Shown: positions 55,626-63,221 of the stretch, piece by piece | How the letters are laid out: each line of letters starts with the position of its first letter | Position numbering within the stretch: the stretch's first letter is position 1 | Assembly (NCBI GenBank): GCA_902764415.1 | Contig: CACWVU010000010.1 | Span: 1-63,221 of the forward strand | Direction of reading: 5' to 3' | Source: an uncultured bacterium | GTDB lineage: Bacteria; Verrucomicrobiota; Kiritimatiellia; RFP12; UBA1067 | Length of the DNA: 63,221 nucleotides | Notes under the pieces: model-generated | The model's input: the letters and a program-made list of their open reading frames with translations, nothing else | Database searches by the model: none | What the model was told of the DNA's origin: nothing | Made by a program: the position numbers and the translations under genes

Positions 55626-55655
55626 TTGACAGTTCAACCTTAAACATGATATACT
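55626..55655 (+). promoter_or_regulatory. Promoter of the AAA/DUF4143 ATPase
   Basis: TTGACA (55626-55631), 18-bp spacer, TATACT (55650-55655). An inverted pair GTTTATA (55668-55674) and TATAAAC (55703-55709) lies just downstream and could be an operator. Confidence 0.65.
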
Positions 55656-55665
55656 ACACCTCGAA

Positions 55666-55716
55666 ATGTTTATACACACTCTTTTCTTGACAGAAAGAAT
55701 GAATATAAACACTTAA
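55666..55716 (+). CDS. Upstream ORF (16 aa) before the ATPase
   Basis: An ATG within a few nucleotides of the predicted transcription start encodes 16 residues (MFIHTLFLTERMNINT). It ends 15 bp before the ATPase ATG, just ahead of its GGAGG ribosome site. It is similar in position to the leaders at 661, 44507 and 57060. Confidence 0.35.
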   Translation: MFIHTLFLTERMNINT

Positions 55717-55731
55717 TATTGGAGGAATTGA

Positions 55732-56937
55732 ATGAATGAAGATATTCTTATGCTCAAGGAATTGTCCGATCGGCTGGTTTCGGGGACAAAACTTGATTTT
55801 AAGCGCTATCTTTATCCGAAGATTGACTGGCGCAATCGCTTTGTCTGCCTCAAGGGTGCGAAGGGAACAGGCAAGACGACGATTCTCCGGCAGTTCATGA
55901 AGGAAGAATTCGGCCTATCGGAGTCGGCGTACTATCTTTCGTTTGACCATTTGTGGTTCACCAATCACTCGGCGCTGGATCTTGTCGATACGTTGTACAA
56001 GAACGGCGTCACCCATCTCTTCATAGACGAGGTTCATCATCTTGCGCACTGGGAGTCGGTCGTCAAGAACATCTTCGACTTCTATCCCGATCTGCATGTG
56101 GCATACAGCGGTTCGTCGATACTGCGCATGGGCAGCCGGGAAGGGGACATGGCGCGGCGCCAGGTCTGCTACGACCTGAAGGGACTGTCCTTCCGCGAGT
56201 TCCTTTCGTACGAGGGCGTAAAGTCGGTGGAGCCGGTCGGGCTCGGAGAGCTGCTTGCCAACCACCGCGAAATCGCCGCCGAAGTCACGCGTGGCATCAA
56301 GGTCATCGCGCAGTTCGCGAAATACATGGAATACGGCTACTATCCGTTCTACAAGGAGTCACCGAGCGGATACTACCAGCGAATCGTCGAATGCGTCAAC
56401 AAGGTCATAGAAAGCGACCTTCCGATAGTCGAGGATGTGACCCCGGCGACGATAAGGAAGACGAAGCGCATGCTTGCTGTCCTTGCCGAAAGCTGTCCGC
56501 AGGAGCCCAACATGAAGGCGCTTTACCGCGAACTCGAGACCGACCGCAACCAGGGGCTGAAGATGCTCGACGTCCTCGAGCGCGCCGAGCTAGTCTCGCT
56601 CCTCAAGACGGAGAAGGACAAGCTCAAGCGGATGTCCTCGCCCGAGAAGATATATTGCGACAACGCCAATCTGATGCGCGCGCTTGTCCCGCGCGCGGAC
56701 GTAGGCACGCTGCGCGAGACGTTCTTCGTGAATCAGCTGCGCGCAGCGGGGCATACGGTGTCCAGCCCGGCAAAGGGCGATTTCCTCGTGGACGGAGAAT
56801 GGCTATTCGAGGTCGGCGGCAGGGGAAAGACTTTTGACCAGATAAAGGACAAGCCTAAAAGCTATGTCGCATACGACGATGTGGAGGTCGGCTCGGGTAA
56901 CAAGATCCCGCTTTGGCTCTTCGGATTCCTCTACTAA
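55732..56937 (+). CDS. AAA ATPase with DUF4143-like C-terminus
   Basis: 401 residues. Walker A GAKGTGKTT at 42-50, Walker B THLFIDEVHHL near 94-104, sensor AYSGSS near 124-129. The C-terminal half has the DUF4143 pattern (a winged-helix-like segment followed by KGDFLVDGEWLFEVGGRGKTFDQI, a restriction-endonuclease-like fold with E-V-G-G in place of the usual E-V-K). These orphan ATPases are widespread and of unknown function, often near mobile or defence genes. It is flanked by hairpin copies A and B and followed by a restriction-modification gene. Leader rich in A/T compared with neighbours. Confidence 0.8.
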   Translation: MNEDILMLKELSDRLVSGTKLDFKRYLYPKIDWRNRFVCLKGAKGTGKTTILRQFMKEEFGLSESAYYLSFDHLWFTNHSALDLVDTLYKNGVTHLFIDEVHHLAHWESVVKNIFDFYPDLHVAYSGSSILRMGSREGDMARRQVCYDLKGLSFREFLSYEGVKSVEPVGLGELLANHREIAAEVTRGIKVIAQFAKYMEYGYYPFYKESPSGYYQRIVECVNKVIESDLPIVEDVTPATIRKTKRMLAVLAESCPQEPNMKALYRELETDRNQGLKMLDVLERAELVSLLKTEKDKLKRMSSPEKIYCDNANLMRALVPRADVGTLRETFFVNQLRAAGHTVSSPAKGDFLVDGEWLFEVGGRGKTFDQIKDKPKSYVAYDDVEVGSGNKIPLWLFGFLY

Positions 56938-56940
56938 TTT

Positions 56941-57010
56941 GCACGGATTTGTTCGCGACTACGTCACTCACTGACGGCGAAGGTCGTAGACCTGAGCAAA
57001 TCCGTGTGTT
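56941..57010. repeat. 70-bp hairpin element, copy B
   Basis: Same orientation and sequence as copy A apart from three substitutions. The copies bracket a 1.3-kb ATPase cassette as direct repeats that are themselves palindromic. Confidence 0.8.
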
Positions 57011-57020
57011 ATTGCTATTC

Positions 57021-57034
57021 ACGAACCACGAACC
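57021..57034 (+). repeat. Two ACGAACC heptamers next to a promoter
   Basis: ACGAACCACGAACC ends 10 bp before the -10 box of the restriction-modification gene. It is the same unit as in prmA. Confidence 0.7.
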
Positions 57035-57044
57035 GCAGATTTGG

Positions 57045-57050
57045 TATAAT
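57045..57050 (+). promoter_or_regulatory. Extended -10 of the restriction-modification gene
   Basis: TTTGGTATAATACACGC, then ATG at 57060. No clear -35. Confidence 0.7.
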
Positions 57051-57059
57051 ACACGCTGT

Positions 57060-57092
57060 ATGTCCGTTGAAGAGATAGGGAACGCCGCATGA
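57060..57092 (+). CDS. Leaderless micro-ORF (10 aa) coupled to the restriction-modification gene
   Basis: The ATG is about 9 bp after the -10 box. It encodes MSVEEIGNAA and its TGA overlaps the ATG of the main gene (ATGA at 57089-57092). The main gene has only a weak AGGG site, so coupling from this micro-ORF could set its translation, a possible way to limit a restriction enzyme. Confidence 0.45.
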   Translation: MSVEEIGNAA

Positions 57093-59941
57093 AGCCTGAC
57101 AATCGGAGACAGGCGGCGAAGAAGTTCAAGGAATTCTGGCTTCTCGCGAAGGATTCCGAGGCCGGCGGCTACAGCAAGTTCTGGCTGTCGCTGCTGTCGG
57201 ACGTCCTGGGCGTGGACGACGTCTTCTCGCGCATAGACTTCCAGTCGCCGGTGCCGATGAAGGGCACGACGAAGTTCCTCGATGCCTGGATCCCCGAGAC
57301 GCGCGTCCTCATCGAGCACAAGTCGCGCGGCGTGAAGCTTGACGCGCCGCAGTCCGGCCACGGCGGCAAGACGCCCTACGAGCAGGCGCTTGAATACAAT
57401 TTCGCGCGGCCGTTCTCGGAAAAGGCCCGCTGGATCGTGACCTCGAACTTCAGCGAGATCTGGGTCTACGACATGGACCATCCGCTCGACGAACCGCAGA
57501 AGATACTGCTTGCCAACCTGCCCAAGGAGGTGTCGCGCCTGGGCTTCCTCGTAGACACTTCCGTGAAGACCGTCCGCGAGAAGGAGATGGACATCTCCAT
57601 CAAGGCCGGGCGCATTGTCGGCGAGCTCTACCGCGCTCTTCGCAAACGCTACGCGGACCCGGATTCGCCCGAAACGCTCAAGTCGCTCAACCGCCTGTGC
57701 GTCCGGCTGGTGTTCTGCTTCTACGCCGAGGATGCCGACCTCTTCCCTAAGGACGCGTTCTGGACGCTGCTCAAGGGCACCGAGGCGAAGAACCTTCGCC
57801 GTTCGCTGCTGACGCTCTTCCGCGTCCTCGACACTCCCGACGGCTCCAACGGCACCAAAAACGAGCGCGACCCGTACCTCGAGCCCGAAATTGCCGCGTT
57901 CCCCTACACCAACGGAGGCCTGTTCAAGGGCGTGGACGAGGCGGAGGTCCCGCCGCTCGACGACGAGATCAAGGACCTGCTGGTCAAGTCGTCCAACTTC
58001 GATTGGCGCGACATCAGCCCGACCATCTTCGGCGCGCTCTTCGAGTCGACGCTGAACCCAGTCACGCGCCGCGCCGGCGGCATGGTCTACACCTCGGTCG
58101 AGAACATCCACAAGGTAATCGACCCGCTCTTCCTCGACGAGCTGACTGCCGAACTCGATGGCATCAAGGCGGAGAGAACCATCGCCATTCGCCGCGACAG
58201 AGCGCTGGCGTTTCAGGAAAAGCTCGGTTCGCTCACGTTCCTCGACCCGGCGTGCGGCTCCGGCAACTTCCTGACCGAGACCTACCTTTCGCTCCGCAAG
58301 CTCGAGAACGAGGCGATTGTCGTCAGCGAACGGCTGAAGCCGGGCGAAAGGCTGCTCAACCTCGACGGCGTCGTAAAGGTCTCCATCGGGCAGTTCCACG
58401 GAATCGAGATCAACGACTTCGCCGTGTCCGTGGCCAAAACGGCCATGTGGATAAGCGAGGCGAAGATGCTCCAGCAAACGGCGGAGATACTTGCCGTGCC
58501 GCCGAAGTTCCTTCCGCTCCACGACTACGACGGCATCGTCGAAGGCAACGCGCTCAGGATGGACTGGGGAGATTTGGTTTCACACAGAGGCACAGGGGCA
58601 CAGAGTTTTGATTTCATCATGGGCAACCCGCCGTTCATCGGCGCGTCGATGATGTCGGGCGAGCAGAAGAACGAGGCCGTCGCCGTCTTCGGCGAGGGGA
58701 AGCGCGTCAACAGCATAGACTATGTCGGGGCTTGGTATTACAAGGCTTGTGAGTTGATTTTGGCCGCAAAGAACGCAAAGAACACAAAGGTTGCTTTTGT
58801 TTCTACAAACTCAATCACGCAAGGCGAACAGGTAGCGCCAATGTGGAAACCGCTTTTTGAAAAGGGGCTTGAGATCGACTTTGCGTGGCAAACGTTTAGA
58901 TGGGATTCAGAAGCAACTGAAAAAGCGCACGTTCACTGTGTGATCATCGGCTTCCACGTTGGGAAATCCCAGTCTGAGAGCGCAGAGAGCGAGGAAAAGA
59001 AAACCATCTACCGCCCTGACGGCGCGGCAGTTTCCGCCGCGAACATCTGCCCCTATCTCATCGACGCACCGACAGTCTTCATCGAGGGCCGGGCGAAGCC
59101 CATCTGCGATGTTCCGTCGATGACCTATGGCAACAAGCCTACGGACGATGGCAACTTGATTCTTTCGGAATCGGAGCGCGAAGTGATTCTCCAAGACACG
59201 CCCGCGCTTGCGCCTTATGTCCGTCGCTATGTCGGTTCGCGCGATTTCATCAACTCCGATGAAATTCGCTACTGTCTCTGGCTTAAGGATGCTTCGCCAG
59301 CGGTCTATCACAAAAACCGCGAAGTAATGCGGCGTCTTGTGGCGGTGCGCGATTTCAGGCTTGCAAGTTCTGCCGCGCCTACGCGCAAGATGGCAGAGCA
59401 ACCGGGGCGCTTCTTCTCCACGCCACATGTTGAAAAAACTTACCTTCTTGTGCCGGAAGTCTCATCAGAACGCCGTCGATATGTTCCGATTGGATTTATG
59501 GATCCAAATGTAATAGCGGCTAATACTGTATCAATTGTCCCTAATGCTACATTGTATCATTTTGGTGTTCTCACTTCTTCGGTTCACATGGCGTGGATGC
59601 GAGTAGTTGCGGGACGCTTGAAAAGTGACTACCGTTATTCAGGCGCGATCGTCTACAACAACTTCCCCTGGCCCGATCTCTGCGACTCTGCGTCTCTGTG
59701 TGAGAAAATCTCCTCTACCGCCCAAGCCATTCTCGATGCCCGCGCCGCGCACGCCGACTGTTCGCTTGCCGACCTATATGACCCGCTCACGATGCCGCCG
59801 GACCTGAGCGTCGCGCACGAGGCGAACGACCGCGCCGTGCTTGCCGCGTACGGCCTCAAGCCCGACACGCCAGAACCCGAAATCGTCGCCCATCTCTTCA
59901 AGCTCTACGCGGAGATGACGGCAACTTCCCCGCGCCCCTGA
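57089..59941 (+). CDS. Type IIL restriction-modification enzyme, MmeI-like
   Basis: 950 residues, close to MmeI (about 920). An N-terminal nuclease PD-(D/E)xK site is D65...E76-H-K78 (DAWIPETRVLIEHKSRG). The helical linker leads to an adenine methylase core with motif I LDPACGSGNFL at 385-395 and motif IV NPPF at 513-516; a target-recognition domain occupies about 620-880. Such single-chain enzymes methylate one strand and cut about 20 bp away. Short 9-nt repeat insertions are translated in frame at 58578, 58766, 58976 and 59679. The part from about 58740 to 59640 is visibly richer in A/T than the rest, as expected if the recognition domain was exchanged. No mutation of key residues seen. Confidence 0.85.
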   Translation: MKPDNRRQAAKKFKEFWLLAKDSEAGGYSKFWLSLLSDVLGVDDVFSRIDFQSPVPMKGTTKFLDAWIPETRVLIEHKSRGVKLDAPQSGHGGKTPYEQALEYNFARPFSEKARWIVTSNFSEIWVYDMDHPLDEPQKILLANLPKEVSRLGFLVDTSVKTVREKEMDISIKAGRIVGELYRALRKRYADPDSPETLKSLNRLCVRLVFCFYAEDADLFPKDAFWTLLKGTEAKNLRRSLLTLFRVLDTPDGSNGTKNERDPYLEPEIAAFPYTNGGLFKGVDEAEVPPLDDEIKDLLVKSSNFDWRDISPTIFGALFESTLNPVTRRAGGMVYTSVENIHKVIDPLFLDELTAELDGIKAERTIAIRRDRALAFQEKLGSLTFLDPACGSGNFLTETYLSLRKLENEAIVVSERLKPGERLLNLDGVVKVSIGQFHGIEINDFAVSVAKTAMWISEAKMLQQTAEILAVPPKFLPLHDYDGIVEGNALRMDWGDLVSHRGTGAQSFDFIMGNPPFIGASMMSGEQKNEAVAVFGEGKRVNSIDYVGAWYYKACELILAAKNAKNTKVAFVSTNSITQGEQVAPMWKPLFEKGLEIDFAWQTFRWDSEATEKAHVHCVIIGFHVGKSQSESAESEEKKTIYRPDGAAVSAANICPYLIDAPTVFIEGRAKPICDVPSMTYGNKPTDDGNLILSESEREVILQDTPALAPYVRRYVGSRDFINSDEIRYCLWLKDASPAVYHKNREVMRRLVAVRDFRLASSAAPTRKMAEQPGRFFSTPHVEKTYLLVPEVSSERRRYVPIGFMDPNVIAANTVSIVPNATLYHFGVLTSSVHMAWMRVVAGRLKSDYRYSGAIVYNNFPWPDLCDSASLCEKISSTAQAILDARAAHADCSLADLYDPLTMPPDLSVAHEANDRAVLAAYGLKPDTPEPEIVAHLFKLYAEMTATSPRP
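58578..58605 (+). repeat. CACAGAG-type 9-nt repeat, forward copy in the restriction-modification gene
   Basis: CACACAGAG-GCACAGGGG-CACAGAG after TTT; translated as SHRGTGAQS. It matches the inverted copy at 59679-59706 at 22 of 28 positions. Confidence 0.75.
58766..58790 (+). repeat. GCAAAGAAC 9-nt repeat in the restriction-modification gene
   Basis: GCAAAGAAC twice and then ACAAAGG; translated as AKNAKNTK. It is related to 15649-15673 in the sigma-factor fusion. A third 9-nt block (GAGAGCGCA-GAGAGCGAG) is at 58976-58994. Confidence 0.75.
59679..59706 (-). repeat. CACAGAG-type repeat, inverted copy
   Basis: Reads CTCTGTGTGAGA at its right end on the plus strand; the minus strand is TCTCACACAGAG followed by further CGCAGAG units. 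With 58578-58605 it brackets the target-recognition region in inverted orientation. Confidence 0.75.
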
Positions 59942-59968
59942 CCGCGGCAGTTTTGGTGGCGGATTTGG

Positions 59969-59974
59969 TATAAT
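59969..59974 (+). promoter_or_regulatory. Extended -10 of the right-end operon
   Basis: GATTTGGTATAATACGCAGC, with the GTG start at 59983 only 8 bp downstream. Leaderless. Confidence 0.7.
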
Positions 59975-59982
59975 ACGCAGCA

Positions 59983-60558
59983 GTGAGAATGAATATCTCC
60001 ATGCGCTTTTCACATCTGGCGGCGTGCTGCCTCGTCGCGCTGGCCCCCGGTCTTGCCAGCGCGGCGATTTCGCTTGCGCCGCCGAGCCTGCCGCCGTGCG
60101 CGTTCGCCGACACCGAGTCGTCCTCAAATTTCGTTTTCTGCACCGGGACCGGCCTCGACCGCAACTGGATTCTCGCGATCGAGGCCGACGTCTCCAGCAA
60201 CAACAACGTGCAGGTGGAGTTCGGCGTCGACCGTGACGGCGACGGCGCGCTGTCCGTCGACGAGCGCGAGCTGACGGTCGGCTGGGACTGCGGCGAATGG
60301 GTGCTTCGGGACCGGCGCGGCGACGCCGAGAGCCGAGCGGCCGAGCGGCCGGGGCGCAGGAAGATGGTGCTGCGGCTTGTCCTGGACGAGGACCGGAGCG
60401 TTCGGTCGGCGGCGAGCGTGTTCCGCGACGTCGACATCTCCAACCTGTTCAACCCGGAGTGGAACATGGCGCGGGTAGTCGTACGCGGCGAAAGGCCGGT
60501 GGGCGAGGTCGTCAAGTCCGTGCTGTTCCACCATCCGTTTGTGCTGAGGCTGAGGTGA
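59983..60558 (+). CDS. Small exported protein with EF-hand-like loop
   Basis: 191 residues from a leaderless GTG (an ATG at 59989 or 60001 is possible). Signal peptide SHLAACCLVALAPGLASA. The mature protein is beta-rich, with a canonical calcium loop DRDGDGALSVDE at about 85-96, followed by the well-defined segment FNPEWNMARVVVRG and a C-terminus PFVLRLR. No family recognised. First gene of an operon with the 803-residue protein 2 bp downstream and a third exported protein after that. A pilin-like or surface-complex subunit is conceivable but not shown. Confidence 0.65.
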   Translation: MRMNISMRFSHLAACCLVALAPGLASAAISLAPPSLPPCAFADTESSSNFVFCTGTGLDRNWILAIEADVSSNNNVQVEFGVDRDGDGALSVDERELTVGWDCGEWVLRDRRGDAESRAAERPGRRKMVLRLVLDEDRSVRSAASVFRDVDISNLFNPEWNMARVVVRGERPVGEVVKSVLFHHPFVLRLR

Positions 60559-60560
60559 GG

Positions 60561-62972
60561 ATGAAGGGGACGGCGAGAGTCATCAGACTGCTGGACAGGG
60601 CGTCGCACCTGGTGCCGATCTGCGTCGGGCTGGGCTTCGTCCTCTACGGCGGCGGCAAGCAGAGGATCGTCCCCGGCGGCGTCGCGGAGCCCGGGCCGTC
60701 ACGCCATTCCGCCGCGTCCGCGACCGCCTCCGCCGTCTCGAACTGGAACCGCCGCGGCGCTTGGGACGACTCGTTCCGGCTCGACTTCGCCGAGGACTGG
60801 GTCTTTCCATGGGGCAGCAACCACCTTTCGGGCGTGGAGGTTCTGTCGCGTGGCGAGGTATGGCCGCGTTGGGACGACACCAACCGGATCGCCGGTCTCG
60901 ACGTCCCGCTGGCGATCGTCCCGGGGCTTACGCAGTTCTCCTGCGAGCGGACGGCAGACGATTCGTACGTCCTTGCCTGGACCAACGCCGCGCCGAACCG
61001 CGCCACCAACGTCCTCGCCTCCGCAGCCATCGAGCTGCGGCGTTGCGGAGACAGGGTGGTGACGCAGGACGGCGTTGCATCTGCCGCCGCGCGCGAGCTG
61101 CCGTTCCCGCGCTTCGGCTGGGGGCAGGACGAAGAGTGGGTCGAGCACTACTTCACCAACGACTTCGCCGCGATCGAGTCCGTCGGCTACACCAACTGGG
61201 TGGACGGCATCGCGCTGGAGCCGGGCAACGGCTTCTACAAGCTGACCGTGACCCTCTCCAACGCGCCGCCGGAGACCGTCAACCTGACCGTGGGCGAGTA
61301 TTCGGTCGCAGTCACCAACGCTGGCGACTATGTGTTTCTGCTCGAGAAGGGCATTCGCTACCCGATCGGCTTCTCGTTCCTGCCGGAGGGCGTGGCGTAT
61401 TCGTTCGACGACGGCGGGCCGGCCGATCCGCCGGAGCCGGACTGGCTGGATCCGCCCGGGCAGAACAGGGGCGTATCGCAGGACGTGTACTACTATACGT
61501 ATAGCACGACCGGCGACGACGGCCACGGTCAGGAGCTGGTCGTTCCGACACAGGGCGGGGACGGCTACGCCCGCTATTGGCCGTCGCTGAGGATTTCTCC
61601 TGACTATGGAGACAGCCTTTCGCCATATACAAGCCTATGTGCGATGGTGTTTGACATTCCGACTAACGCGACCCCTGACATCATCTGGAGATCCGGCGGC
61701 AGCTTCCTTCAGCGAGGGACGTTCCTTGAGCTCGTGAACACTCATTTCTACGGGGACAGGATCGATGTTACCGCCACATACCGCAATGTCGAGCTGCATG
61801 GCACGATTACATTGACACGCCGTGTCCGCGTGACCGGAATCGACCTTTGGGGCGGTGGAGTCGTCCTGACCGAGGGGCCGCATCTCGGCATTGGCGGTGT
61901 GCTAGTGCCGGCGACTTCGCTGACCGAGGCGAGTCTCAATCTCTGGTGGGCGCTTGCGTCGCCGGGGATGCTGAGGCTGGAGAGTAACTGCGGCGGCTCG
62001 GTGTCGGTCAGGGCGAGCGGGTCCTACGAGCCGGTGTCGCTGCCGCTGGAATGGCACGCGGACATGGACGATGCCGGGCAATCCAATCTGGTTGTCGAAG
62101 CCTCTGGTGTCATGACTAACGGCCAGTTTATATTTTCGCTGGAGTTCGACGACGACCGGATCGACCCCATTGCCGTGACCACGTTGCTGGCGGTGGTGGA
62201 GCTGGAGGTCGAGGCGGAGGCAACCTGGCCGACGAACCGACATCGCCACGTGTTCGGGCCAAAGGAGCGGTTTACCATCACCACCAATCCAAGTGTCGGG
62301 CTTTCCTGTTCCCCGTTATATGGAAGCGAGATCAACGGCAACACGGTAATTGCCCCGGATCGCCCTGGATCGTTCGCCGTGGGGCTCACCATAGGCGATG
62401 TTGAGTACGACCTTTGGCTTCTCTGCATCGCGCCCACTTCGCTTCGGGGGAAGAATCCGAGGGCGTTTCTACCCGATGAATGGATGAACCATGGTAGATA
62501 TCAAATACCGGTTGGATATCCAGGAGTCGGTATGCACATAGACACCTGGCTTGAGCCAACGTACGTGTCGTTCAGCAATCTACGAGTATATGAGGGTTAT
62601 GCGCCGGCGATTAACCGTCAAGGTTGGTACACAGATATTGTTGCCTTTCCTGTCGATGAATTGGCTCATGACTATAAAGCCGGAGCGACTAATGAAACCG
62701 GTGCCGTGAAAATCTTGGATGTTGGTAATCTCGAAGAAAACGGTGATTATGTTGCCGCATGGATGAATCCGTCGGCGTCGTACACCAATGGTTCTTATCA
62801 GTATTCAATTCCGGTGTATTGGTTTGCGGAGGGGGGTGGATATACCAATAATCTTCCCGACAGCGTGCAGACGACGTGGGTGACTTGGGATGGCACGATG
62901 GGGGTGAGCAAGAACGGTTGTGCTATGGAACGATCAACCAATGGCGTTCCAACTGTGATTTATGGTCAATAA
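60561..62972 (+). CDS. Large exported or membrane-anchored protein of unknown function (803 aa)
   Basis: Starts at ATG 60561, three bases after the previous stop, with GAGG upstream. A single hydrophobic segment near 15-29 (HLVPICVGLGFVLYGG) could anchor it. The rest is beta-rich; several features look conserved: FAEDWVFPWGSNHL near 77-90, GWGQDEEWVEHYFTNDF, a strand pair VGEYSVAVTNAGDYVFLLEKG, and a C-terminal half with Asn/Gly/Tyr-rich text ending NGVPTVIYGQ. Base use changes from GC-rich to visibly AT-richer after about 62450, which may mark a variable region. I do not recognise a family. Confidence 0.65.
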   Translation: MKGTARVIRLLDRASHLVPICVGLGFVLYGGGKQRIVPGGVAEPGPSRHSAASATASAVSNWNRRGAWDDSFRLDFAEDWVFPWGSNHLSGVEVLSRGEVWPRWDDTNRIAGLDVPLAIVPGLTQFSCERTADDSYVLAWTNAAPNRATNVLASAAIELRRCGDRVVTQDGVASAAARELPFPRFGWGQDEEWVEHYFTNDFAAIESVGYTNWVDGIALEPGNGFYKLTVTLSNAPPETVNLTVGEYSVAVTNAGDYVFLLEKGIRYPIGFSFLPEGVAYSFDDGGPADPPEPDWLDPPGQNRGVSQDVYYYTYSTTGDDGHGQELVVPTQGGDGYARYWPSLRISPDYGDSLSPYTSLCAMVFDIPTNATPDIIWRSGGSFLQRGTFLELVNTHFYGDRIDVTATYRNVELHGTITLTRRVRVTGIDLWGGGVVLTEGPHLGIGGVLVPATSLTEASLNLWWALASPGMLRLESNCGGSVSVRASGSYEPVSLPLEWHADMDDAGQSNLVVEASGVMTNGQFIFSLEFDDDRIDPIAVTTLLAVVELEVEAEATWPTNRHRHVFGPKERFTITTNPSVGLSCSPLYGSEINGNTVIAPDRPGSFAVGLTIGDVEYDLWLLCIAPTSLRGKNPRAFLPDEWMNHGRYQIPVGYPGVGMHIDTWLEPTYVSFSNLRVYEGYAPAINRQGWYTDIVAFPVDELAHDYKAGATNETGAVKILDVGNLEENGDYVAAWMNPSASYTNGSYQYSIPVYWFAEGGGYTNNLPDSVQTTWVTWDGTMGVSKNGCAMERSTNGVPTVIYGQ

Positions 62973-62985
62973 CGAAAGGAGAAAG

Positions 62986-63221
62986 ATGAAGACAATTATT
63001 CTTGCGGCAGTGTTGTTCGCGGCGTTTCATGCGGAATGCGCCGTGGCAAGCAATTCTGTCGCCAATGCAGTCGGCGATTGTTCCGAAGGTGTCACGTTCC
63101 CAACGAGAAGTGAAGTGCGCATAACATTTCGCCGCATAGATTTAAAGTTTGTCGCGTCTGAACCTGGACGCGACAACTGGAAGGAATTTATACCGATTCT
63201 GGAACGGGTGGTGAAGTCGCA
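62986..63221 (+). CDS. Exported protein, 3' end beyond window
   Basis: 78 full codons from ATG 62986 with a strong AAAGGAGAAAG ribosome site; open at the right edge. Signal peptide MKTIILAAVLFAAFHAECAVA. The mature part begins SNSVANAVGDCSEGV and contains VRITFRRIDLKFV. It is not recognised. It lies 13 bp after the 803-residue gene, the third member of the operon. AT-richer than the housekeeping block. Confidence 0.65.
   Translation, partial: MKTIILAAVLFAAFHAECAVASNSVANAVGDCSEGVTFPTRSEVRITFRRIDLKFVASEPGRDNWKEFIPILERVVKS

Noticed and set aside
55530..57010. Complete insertion sequence
   Set aside because: The enclosed gene is an ATPase with Walker motifs, not a transposase, and no target-site duplication is visible.
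57089..59941. BREX PglX methylase
   Set aside because: An N-terminal D...ExK nuclease site and length near 950 fit MmeI-like type IIL; PglX is longer and no other BREX genes are present.

Overview
The window reads as a chromosomal segment of a high-GC, Gram-negative bacterium of the PVC superphylum, most likely a Kiritimatiellota (Kiritimatiellae) gut or sediment lineage. The sequence shows a lipid A pathway (lpxA, lpxI, lpxB), peptidoglycan genes (murJ and a divergent mraY), a V-type rather than F-type ATPase subunit, and giant exported LamG/parallel-beta-helix proteins. The taxonomic assignment is an inference from gene content, not from a marker search.

Layout. 1-0.6 kb: an AAA ATPase cut by the left edge, with a compact promoter. 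0.6-18.7 kb: accessory region with a 3668-residue beta-helix/LamG protein preceded by a leader ORF containing a G13 tract, a 939-residue kinase-like possible effector, and one ORF joining an ECF sigma factor, a membrane helix and a LamG/leucine-rich surface protein. 19.2-44.5 kb: dense housekeeping block, mostly with 4-bp ATGA/GTGA overlaps: ACT protein, thrC, phosphodiester glycosidase, SurA-like chaperone, TrmH/SpoU methylase, lpxA, dnaX, two exported proteins including a TIM-barrel glycosidase, a lone V-ATPase B subunit on the minus strand, lpxI-lpxB, secA-ispD-phosphoesterase-rmlA-uvrB-YgjP peptidase, an outer-membrane barrel, murJ, a small basic protein, prmA and mraY. 44.5-55.5 kb: operon of two more giant beta-helix proteins. 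55.5-60 kb: defence-like island with an AAA/DUF4143 ATPase bracketed by two near-identical hairpin repeats, and a type IIL (MmeI-like) restriction-modification enzyme. 60-63.2 kb: start of an unrecognised three-gene secreted operon.

Themes that cross the annotation. (1) One promoter type recurs about 14 times: extended -10 TTTGGTATAATACGC, usually so close to the start codon that the mRNA must be leaderless or nearly so. Twice the stop codon of the upstream gene lies inside this -10 box. (2) Five accessory genes carry a short leaderless ORF in front; in at least two its stop overlaps the start of the main gene (ATGA). (3) Four large exported proteins end in the same residues, Gly-Ser-[AV]-Tyr-Tyr-[IL]-Arg, although the domains before the tail differ, which suggests an undescribed C-terminal sorting tag. 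(4) Two families of tiny tandem repeats, 7-nt (ACGAACC-like) and 9-nt (GCAAAGAAC/CACAGAG-like), lie between genes and also inside coding genes in frame: prmA, the sigma-factor fusion and the restriction-modification enzyme.

No rRNA, tRNA, CRISPR array or intact transposase was found by eye.
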